From the NCBI RefSeq assembly GCF_015706575.1, contig NW_024037056.1:3930109-3994108 (forward strand): a stretch of DNA of 64,000 nt, given 5' to 3'. The DNA is from Patiria miniata (taxonomy: Eukaryota > Echinodermata > Asteroidea > Valvatida > Asterinidae). The notes beneath the pieces were generated by a model. That model saw only the letters and a list, made by a program, of their open reading frames with translations. It did not search any database and had not been told where the DNA came from. The position numbers and the translations under genes were made by a program. Positions 57,101-64,000 of the stretch are shown here, piece after piece (within the stretch, counting starts at the first letter, position 1; every line of letters begins with the position of its first letter).

Positions 57101-60100
57101 GTTTTTCCCGTTTGACTTTGTGTTTTAATATGAGGAACAAGTCAACTCTTTTTTTTCTCTGAAATATTCAAATGGCGATTTTTGTCTGTTTTCCCGCTTT
57201 GCACGTTTTCGTTTGTTCATGGAGGTGGGAAAACGTCCATGTTTCATTGTATGTAATGGTATTCTTCATTTCGTAGAACAAGGATCAGTGGTGGACAGCT
57301 GAAGTTTGTGATCTTTTAAAAAAAAATAGACATAACTTGGGAATGGAGTATGCAAATTACGTGCAATTTTCACAGTTTCTAGTCAATAAAACGTACTTTA
57401 TCCCTATGTTATTTTTATAAAATGGAGCGAACCAGATATTTAAACAAAAAAATATATTCGGTCACTTTCTTTGACTCACCCTGTAAAGTTGGTATTTTTT
57501 ACTAGGTATTATAAAGAGCTTTTATGTTTAAAATCGTAATGCTCAATTCGCCGCAGAGTTTCTCTAAGTGTCATTGCCAGTAATTCTTTGAAGAAATATT
57601 TTTTATTTTTTGGAATTCATATTCACAGCACTCACAGGTTTTCGTATAGCAATCAATGTGCAGAATGTTGCGTGTGTTTCCGCCTCACAAAATCAATCTG
57701 AATGTGACCGAACATGCTCCAGCCTGAAATTCAATATTGGACAAAATGACAAGTGGTGAGCCCCATTGGCAATGATTTGTCCATAAAATGATTGATTCGA
57801 TGCTTTTCTATTGACAACCAGGACAGAAAATAGCAAACATGAAGGCGACTGATCTAGCCAAACTGACAGTGTGCGTCATGAGTGAACATGAAAAGAGGCG
57901 GGGGTGACATTGCAATGTAAAAGGGGGGGCATGCGTGAGGATAAATTTCTTCTCATCGGACATTTCGCCGACGGCGACATGAGCTGTAGAACTTATATTC
58001 GGCAAATTCATGCTTTGTCACAACCTCCAGTATGAATAACTCTTTAAATGCATGGGCAAGCCACATATACATGTAGTATTCATGAAATATGTGCAAATAC
58101 TTCACCGAGTGCAGTTGAGTTACTAAAAAAAAATCAACTGATTCAGCAATTTAATTTATAAAGAAAAATCTCTGAGTAAACAAATTTAAAAGTTTTATGT
58201 CTGAAATTCAAATTTCATATTGCTTATTAATGTGTCTGTCAAATAATTCAGCACGACTTTACAGTCGCTCACTATGACAACATCAATGCGATGCAACCGC
58301 TGTTGACCTTTCTACGGAGAGACTATATTAAGTTCTTATTTCAACTGGGTATCCCATTCAGTGGAATCCACTGGTCTATAATGGGGCCCAGTAAAGAGAA
58401 GACAATGTGAAGAAATTACGGTTTTAGACGTGGGAGGAAAACCTATGGTATTATCAGGTAGGGACTGAAAACCCAATCGACATATTGGCCTAGGTAGGAA
58501 TCTAACCCTGGTCAGTGCAGTGGGAGGCGAGGAAAACAGCTTCATTCTTCCTGGGGCTACTTTCTTCAGGAAAGAAAATGTGGCTTTAGACTGAAAATAT
58601 TGCGAAGTCATCATCAGGTCTAGGTAATAAGCTCTCATATGCTCAGGTCATTCAACTGCAGTCGAGATCAACCGAAGCGGCGCTAATCGTTTTCCTTGGA
58701 GTATCAACACATGCATGCAGTCTTATCTGCTCGGCTAGTCTCGCAAAGAGCACATCCCTAATTAATGTTTCATTGGTTTGAGTGCTTGAAATCCGCATCG
58801 CCTTGTCCGCGGCACTCGAAACAGATTTAATTTTTGATATCCTGCCTTCATTTTGATCTTCCTCTGATATTCCAATCCCTGGGGATGTCCTTTAGCGACT
58901 CTCAAGTTGATGTTAACTTCAGATTACAGTTTTTCAAATTGTCTCGTCGTTATTTTATTCACATTTTTGCCACCTGCTAAATTACTGTTATTCCCGAGAG
59001 TTTCTGTTATTTTTTTTTTAAGATTCCAAATGCGTATTTTTTTGAAATCTGATCATTGGCGAGAAAGCTACTTGCACCTCGAAGTGCAGTGTAAAATATC
59101 TCTATCGAAATCTGAGGTGCGATGGCCTGTTCGAGTAATGTGCATTCAATTCCGGATAGAAAGTAGCTGAGTAAGCTTTGGTCCAGCGGTACGTTCCTCG
59201 CCTTCCACCTATATGGCCCGGGTTCGGTTCCTGCCCAGACTGGCATATGGATTGGGTTTGAAGTTCCTGATTCCGTGGATTTTCCATGGGATTTTCCATG
59301 GGATTTTCCATGGGATATTATCATTCCAACTTTTCCTGCCTCTTCTGTTTCTTCATTTCTTCAATGTCTTCTCCTTCCAGATTTCATCGGGATCTCGAGC
59401 TGCAGGGTCTGTGCAGGTTTAAAGAAACCTTGGTGACGTGCAGACAAACAAATTAAATTAAATATCAAAAATCAACGACATCACATAGAATCTATATGAA
59501 AGCACTTTGTAATTTTGTGAACATATAGAAAACCAATCACTTCAAAATGAAGTGAAATGTTGTCACTGCTATACGGAATGACATTTTATGCTTTCAGCTG
59601 CAATTAACTGACTTTGCCTCGAACTAATTGAATTTAAATTAAATAAATCTCAGGTACAGACATTAATCTTTAAATTGTCGTATAGTTGAGGTGAACATAA
59701 AGCACCTTCTTAATTGCTGTCTCATTATTGTTCTCCACAATGGCACACTTCTGTACCACTATCCCCGTGCTCCTTACCTAATGCCTGATTTTGTAGAAAA
59801 CTCTAAGATTTTGTAAGACGGCATGATGTTATTGTGACGTCATTTGTATTTTCCAAGGGCATCCCGGACGGACGAAGGACCCGCGGGAGCCAGCAGACGC
59901 TGAAGGAGCGGTCCGTCCACTCGGCCCACAGAAGGGAGTCGGTGCCGCTAAAGACTGAAGCCAATAAGCAGTACAAAGTGGCCCGTTATAATGTGAGTAG
60001 CCCATCGCTTCTTCGGAGTTAATACCCTTCCGATGGCTTTGTCTAATTCCTTCGCCTAATTGCATTGAGACCCATCAGGCACCGCCGTAATTCAAGAATT

Positions 60101-63100
60101 CATTGAGAAATTGTTCTGCAATCTTGTCCATGCGGGCTTGAGGTTCCGGCTGAAATGTATTCACCCGTAATAGTATTTGAAAAGATGTGCAAAGAAAAGA
60201 TGTGCAAAGAATAGTGGAAGGAAACATCGCAAAAACCGTGAGAAAAACACGTCATGCAAAACGTATGATACATTAATTCCTTTGACAGCATTGACTGTCA
60301 TGTCGAAAATGAACACGGAGAATTGGGCTAAATTTGGTAACTGATATTTCTTTTAACAAGAAGAACATGTTTTACAGATACATGTGTATTAGTGCTCTCT
60401 TAGTATCAAAAAGCATTGACAGCAGCACTGGCCAGCGGCTGGGAGTCATGCCTTGTCGTTTGCAAACACAATTTTCCTTGGAAAACAAACGTACGTGATC
60501 AAATCAGCTCCGCAACGTTTCACCTGAACGAAAAGTTGCATGAGTTGAACAATCGAATTGAATATACGGAGAAGGGTTAATGATATCGACGATCCAAATG
60601 ACATGAAAATGATATTTTGATGAGGGAAGCGATCAGTGAAATTTACAGAATCCCGATCTTGTTTGGACAATAAGAGGAAAACATTCCACCAAGAATTAGT
60701 GTTATTTTGAACTAAATGATAACGTCATCACGCGCGAACGGTTGACTTTTTTTGTCTGTGACACAATCTGAAGTTACAGTAGCCTTCATTCGTGACTCGG
60801 ACTGATCTGGTAGCAGTGCGTGATCGCGCAAAAGAAATACAATCTCACAGAAACGTGTTCTCGCGGTATCCACGTGAATTATACCGTCTATAAAAAAAAT
60901 GCTCCCTGTTCGACCGAGCGACTGAGTGTAATGTTGAGAAATTTACACACTAGTGGAATGGAAAACCTGCACCGCGTTGACGAGAATCAATATTGACTAT
61001 GCCATTTGGACAAGTGTACTCACTTCAAGAGCTAGGTATTGGTTGTTCAGACGGTGATACTCCGCACACACAAACATGGCGACCCATTAAACGTCAAGAC
61101 AAGGAATAACTCACAATTTAATGGGAGCAGTTGTGAATGTCTATAGTTTTTGTGATGTCTGATTTCTGCACAGTGGCGTAAACTGGAGTCCACATAGGGG
61201 CACTTATTATGGGCCTCATTTTCTGGTTGGAGTCACTATATAGTTTATAGTCGAAACAGACCCTTGCGCAGCAAGGAGACATAATTATTGGGCTCCGTTG
61301 GACAACGGCTGATACTCAGACTACATCCCTTATAGTTATAGTGGTTTTTAAGCTCTGGCCGGAGCTTCTACACGACTCTTTGGTGTCGGTCGGTCAGTCG
61401 GTCGGTTGCCGAAAAATTGACCAAAAATATTTCACACAAATTGACCAAAACTAATGCCATGCCGTCGTCCGTAAATGCACTCTGAAATTGTTCGTAACAA
61501 TTCGTAAGTTATTTATTGAAATTGTGTAAACGGAGGCAAGATATGTGCAGAATTGTTATAGTCACATGGTATTTTTTGTAGTGGTTGGGCGGTACCCAGA
61601 AGGAGGAAATGAAAATGGACGAAAAGAATCGTGTTCCATATGTGTCATCGGCGTCGATTATTGTGCATTCGCACTTGTTTTACTCTATGAAGCTCAGTTT
61701 TACCTTCCTCAATATTCATACCGGGGGAGACAAGAGGACACAGACCTCAAGCGGGGCCCCATGCCCCTTCCCCTTTTTCGTGGTTACGCCTCTGCTTCTG
61801 TATCGCGAAGGGGTATTAGTTTATTGTCCGGTTTCTGCATAATTATAATTAGCCAAAGTCCGCATCCCTTGGCAATTTCTTTCCGGTTACAAAAGACAGA
61901 TTTAGCGCCTAGATTTCAAACTTGTCAGAGAATCTTTCAAACTGTGTTAGGACAATGTAATCATTGTGTCTCTCTGTTTCTCTGTCACTCGTGATGAAGA
62001 TTTCGTGGCTGCTGCACTTTTGATTACAATGTGCAGTCACGTAGGCTAATTCGTAACCTGTCAATATATTATGGGGAGGTAACATTTTCAAGGGAAAGGG
62101 CACATTTCTGTTCCGCGTGAAAACCCTGTCCTTGATGAATATTTTCCACCATTTCGACATTTTCAATTATATTCACGGAGACGAACGTGATTTTGGTTAC
62201 TACGTTCAAAGTTGTATTAGCGAATAACGTATGCATGACCACGCGCGCACGGCTCATTTCAACCGTTCGGGCAATTCTTCAGCATTTTTAGATTTTAAAG
62301 AAAATTTCTCACTGTGAAGCCTTTAAAATCCATGACCTCCTTCAGAGTCTATCACTCGGAACTAGTGTATGTGTACTCTTATTAATCAAGTTCTATTTTT
62401 AAGATCTAAGTACTTAACCGATAGAGTCGAGTATCGAAGATATGGAGCCAAGCTTTTGATTTCGAATCTTAATTACAGTTTCATTTGAGTGCGATACTTG
62501 TGAATTCAAGTCTGATTAAATTCCTCAGGTTTCTTATGGCATTCGATAGTCGGTCTCATTTAATTTCGAATAATCAGATTGATAATATTAAGAGCGCTTG
62601 TCAAAATAAATAAGGCTGTAAATCAAGAATGGAGCAGGTCATTGTTTATGCTTTAAGTTATAAATTTAATTGTAGACTTTCCTCAGGTAACTTTCATTTT
62701 TCCAGGTCAGAAGACCTGTCACGGCTGGACATCAGACCAAAAGTGATTTCTTTTCCAATTATGGTTTGCAATGTGCGCAAACCAAACAAACTGTCACGTC
62801 CATTCCGAGATACCCGTATGACTGTTCATGCCGTCTTTATTACACCGAGACAGACTTCTTTTACTCATACGCGCTGTTTGCTTTCTCTTTATGGATGAAT
62901 AAACACAGTAAAAACCTACAAACTGCGCGATAAATTTGTTCCGACACTGGAGCATTCGCAAAATCGAAATGAGAGCTTGCAATATTGGAGAGATATGCTA
63001 CCCTTAAACATATTCCCCGCTCTGCAAAGATATTACACTCCTCACTGTGGGAGATCCAAGAATCTGGAACTCCATCTCGCAATCAGTTCGATGCTCCACC

Positions 63101-63431
63101 TCAATACATATGTTTAAATCCTCACTTAAAACCTACCTGTTCACTTGATTCAAGTGAATGTTTGTTGGGTTGTTGGGGTGTTTGTTTGTTTGTTTGTTTA
63201 TCCCCAGACTATTAGAGAAGTCTTTGGTGCGCTTTGTAACCTTTGGAAAAGGTGCGATATAAATGTTATGATCATTATTATTATTACTAGCGGGATGCCG
63301 CGCTTCCCTTTGAATATTTTCATCAGCATCCTTTTCTTTAAATTTCATCTCAGGGAGAACTGGTTTTTGTCAAGAATGTCAGGAAATCTTCGTTCGAAAT
63401 GAAAAGCTCCCTTCTTCGACAGATGAAGCTG
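44507..63431 (+). CDS. receptor guanylate cyclase (natriuretic-peptide-receptor type), 5' part, 7 exons
   Basis: Seven exons (44507-45170, 55177-55496, 55614-56007, 56340-56433, 56646-56751, 59858-59992, 63354-63431) join in frame to 597 residues; the gene runs off the right edge. Residues 1-20: hydrophobic leader. Residues 25-445: ANF-receptor ectodomain of the periplasmic-binding fold, with WxxTCDPAARLAR, PSFTRMS, AIMADFGWKYTAI, IILCMPSPAL, LLLAASDLGMTAG and SVYLYAIAVG. Residues 462-488: membrane segment, followed by the basic RRRMLKKEMASGLNKV of the family. From about 572: start of the kinase-homology domain (GELVFVKNVRK). The cyclase domain is not in the window. Family role: plasma-membrane receptor making cGMP on peptide binding. 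Odd: a Ser/Arg-rich 45-residue exon (59858-59992) sits between membrane segment and kinase-homology domain, and intron 1 is 10 kb. A cyclase-less relative cannot be excluded until the 3' end is seen. Confidence 0.9.
46733..46768. repeat. perfect 16-bp-arm hairpin
   Basis: GTTGATAATTCGACCA, loop GCGT, then the exact complement. It sits inside a weaker inverted region from about 46597 (CACTGTAAAAAAGG) to 46797 (TTTTTTGAGTGCAC), perhaps a foldback transposon. Confidence 0.75.
48090..48751. mobile_element. mariner-type non-autonomous element M, copy 1
   Basis: Terminal inverted repeats CAGGGTGAGTCAAAAA and CTGGGTGAGTAAAAAA (read inward), flanked by TA on both sides (48088-48089, 48752-48753). 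Similarity of the two ends extends about 170 bp inward. No transposase frame. Confidence 0.85.
50342..50700. repeat. ~185-bp tandem duplication with AGCGCCCTCAAGAGTTT blocks
   Basis: Two copies (about 50342-50525 and 50526-50700) share GCGCCCTCAAGAGTTT, GAGCCTTGT, CTCGAG, TCCTCTT, AAGTC(A/G)GTCA and AGCTGCTTGGT in the same order. Confidence 0.75.
53279..53659 (-). CDS. hypothetical small ORF with C-x2-C-x20-C-x2-C
   Basis: 126 codons on the minus strand, antisense inside the guanylate cyclase intron. The C-terminal third reads KCFHCDDKARYF ... AQDCRFCG, a spacing compatible with a zinc-binding ribbon. Not recognised; no promoter or poly(A) signal identified. It may be a chance frame or a transposon remnant. 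Confidence 0.25.
   Translation of the reverse strand: MFGARTFSLTSVTVVETLSSMNLHCLRRAVNVLQIDIFKMNPNERNRHCLSQQLREQSPSIIMTSRRTETREFKYNASQRHYYRKCFHCDDKARYFSTFDHYGRLFAQDCRFCGALLAVGTAIKAN
55177..55496 (+). CDS. guanylate cyclase exon 2 (residues 222-328)
   Basis: Acceptor gaatttag, donor gtaagt, phase 1 to 0. Joins to give VKAIILCMPSPAL and carries NNLLLAASDLGM. Confidence 0.9.
55614..56007 (+). CDS. guanylate cyclase exon 3 (residues 329-459)
   Basis: Acceptor ttgcctgcag, donor gtaagt, phase 0 to 1. Encodes VSTLFGYVYDSVYLYA, NLTFEGISGNVTIDAEG (two N-glycosylation sites) and the C-x6-C pair near the membrane. Confidence 0.92.
56340..56433 (+). CDS. guanylate cyclase exon 4 (membrane segment)
   Basis: Acceptor gtttttgaag, donor gtaagt, phase 1 to 2. 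Encodes a Gly/Ala/Ile-rich hydrophobic helix ending AIAFFIIV. Confidence 0.88.
56646..56751 (+). CDS. guanylate cyclase exon 5 (juxtamembrane)
   Basis: Acceptor ttcttgtag, donor gtaagt, phase 2 to 0. Encodes RRMLKKEMASGLNKV and ERSPGEFGSLH with candidate phosphoserines. Confidence 0.88.
56793..57483. mobile_element. mariner-type non-autonomous element M, copy 2
   Basis: Inverted ends CAGGGTGAGTCAAAAAGAGA and, inward from the right, CAGGGTGAGTCAAAGAAAGT; TA on both sides (56791-56792, 57484-57485). Same terminus as 48090-48751. Inserted 41 bp after a splice donor. No transposase frame. Confidence 0.88.
58335..58560 (-). mobile_element. SINE family S2, copy 2
   Basis: On the minus strand: box-B-like GGTTAGATTCCTACCTAGGC, then ATTGGGTTTTCAGTCCCTAC, the CACATTGTCTTCTC block and AGACCAGTGGATTCCACTGA. 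Matches copy 1 and, in its first part, copy 3. Confidence 0.75.
59170..59420 (+). mobile_element. SINE family S2, copy 3, with 12-bp repeat
   Basis: tRNA-like head TGGTCCAGCGGT (box A) and GGGTTCGGTTCCTGCCC (box B), then ATATGGATTGGGTTTGAAGT as in the other copies. A 12-bp unit ATTTTCCATGGG is tandem three times at 59279-59314. Confidence 0.7.
59858..59992 (+). CDS. guanylate cyclase exon 6 (Ser/Arg-rich insert, residues 527-571)
   Basis: Acceptor gtattttccaag, donor gtgagt, phase 0 to 0, so it could be skipped without frame change. Encodes GIPDGRRTRGSQQTLKERSV and KQYKVARYN. Confidence 0.82.
59993..63353 (+). other. guanylate cyclase intron 6
   Basis: No exon recognised. A direct 15-bp duplication AAAAGATGTGCAAAG lies at about 60178-60207 and a CGGT-rich run at 61385-61410; a LINE 3' end is at its right side. 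Confidence 0.5.
62950..63292 (+). mobile_element. 3' end of an L2/CR1-like non-LTR retrotransposon
   Basis: A plus frame reads LLTVGDPRIWNSI, then FKSSLKTYLFT and a stop: the conserved tail of L2-type reverse-transcriptase ORFs (PRLWNSLP ... FKS.LKTYLF). After it come the typical 3' UTR words GTGCGCTTTGTAACC and GGTGCGATATAAATGTTATG and a terminal ATTATTATT microsatellite. The 5' part is missing, as usual for truncated LINE copies. Confidence 0.8.
63354..63431 (+). CDS. guanylate cyclase exon 7 (start of kinase-homology domain)
   Basis: Acceptor tttcatctcag, donor gtaagg, phase 0 to 0. Encodes GELVFVKNVRKSSFEM and LLRQMKL, matching the first strands of the kinase-homology domain. Confidence 0.88.
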
Positions 63432-64000
63432 GTAAGGTGCTTTCTTAAACCAATATTAAACGAATTCCTTGTCATCTTTCTTCCTTTGGTAATTGGAGAA
63501 TCCTATAGCAAATGAAAATGTTCAACCTATTTTTTGTTTCGAAAGATTATAATAACGTTATTATTTTCGTTCTGCTCGGGGTACTTCAGCGTAACATATG
63601 AAGGCATTTTTTGTTTCACCGAAATGTTTTCTTCTTTAGCTCCGACTAATTATAAGAGCCATAATATTTCACCCACGAGAAGTATCCAAAACAATCTACA
63701 AAATAATTTTCTTTCCATAGTGGCCCCAGAATATTCGACACAATTCATCAATAATATTCTAAAGAAAAATGTTGTTTGGGGGTTTCGACATTTCCAAATG
63801 AACAGATTATTCATTCATTGCATAAAATAAATGGAATTCATGATGGTTTCCCCAGGAATTTGCTGTTAACTCGTTCAGAGCCAAATTGGACAGTTTGAAG
63901 GGTCGCACTTCAATTCAACATTGCGTGCTGTATTGAGAATGAATTAAAATAATTGGACAGGGAGGGTGAACACATTCAAAGACTGAAGCCAGTGAAATAC
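63432..64000 (+). other. guanylate cyclase intron 7, partial
   Basis: No exon seen before the right edge. Confidence 0.5.

Noticed and set aside
61545..61994. 149-codon plus frame
   Set aside because: Intronic, overlaps a second frame, no recognisable motif.

Overview
This window is genomic DNA from an animal, not a microbe. Coding sequence is sparse and split into exons with GT/AG borders and large introns; transposon remnants, foldback elements and satellites fill most of the rest. The gene content (an ITM2/BRI-type BRICHOS protein, a natriuretic-peptide-type receptor guanylate cyclase, an intronless rhodopsin-family receptor, an Aa_trans amino acid transporter), the many 'taggcct' words and the L2-like, Penelope-like and tRNA-derived SINE relics suggest a marine invertebrate deuterostome. 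An echinoderm is my first guess. The taxon is inferred, not proven.

Layout. 1-10.6 kb: no host gene seen; a 21-bp minisatellite (1-600), a 468-bp hairpin MITE with target-site duplication (1098-1565), a retroelement ORF remnant (6743-7117, minus), one copy of a dispersed repeat (7.24-7.61 kb) and a cluster of short inverted units (8.05-8.26 kb). 10.6-11.3 kb, minus: an intronless gene for a secreted protein with dibasic sites, possibly a peptide precursor. 13.7-28.2 kb, minus: an ITM2-like gene of at least five coding exons with introns up to 7.5 kb. 30.25-36.01 kb, minus: a complete eight-exon amino acid transporter (497 aa). 38.93-39.98 kb, plus: an intronless 350-aa class A GPCR. 44.5 kb to the right edge, plus: seven exons of a receptor guanylate cyclase (ectodomain, membrane segment, start of the kinase-homology domain), continuing beyond the window and holding a 10-kb first intron.

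The exon chains were built by hand. Every junction keeps frame, and the joined proteins match family landmarks (BRICHOS cysteines and glycosylation site; the CW and LGTPxDxW motifs of the transporter; ANF-receptor ectodomain to membrane segment to kinase-homology region). These three models are the firmest result. The genes do not form an operon-like unit, and a shared pathway is not shown; four of the five encode membrane proteins and the fifth looks secreted.

The rest is repeat biology: two elements sharing a mariner-type inverted terminus, two tRNA-derived SINE families, a Penelope-like relic with a hammerhead-like core, L2-like 3' and possible 5' relics, and several foldback elements. I found no CRISPR, operon or prokaryotic features. 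I did not find a clear new biological system; the best candidates for a second look are the orphan secreted precursor, the hammerhead-like motif, the unresolved ITM2 C-terminus and the foldback elements.
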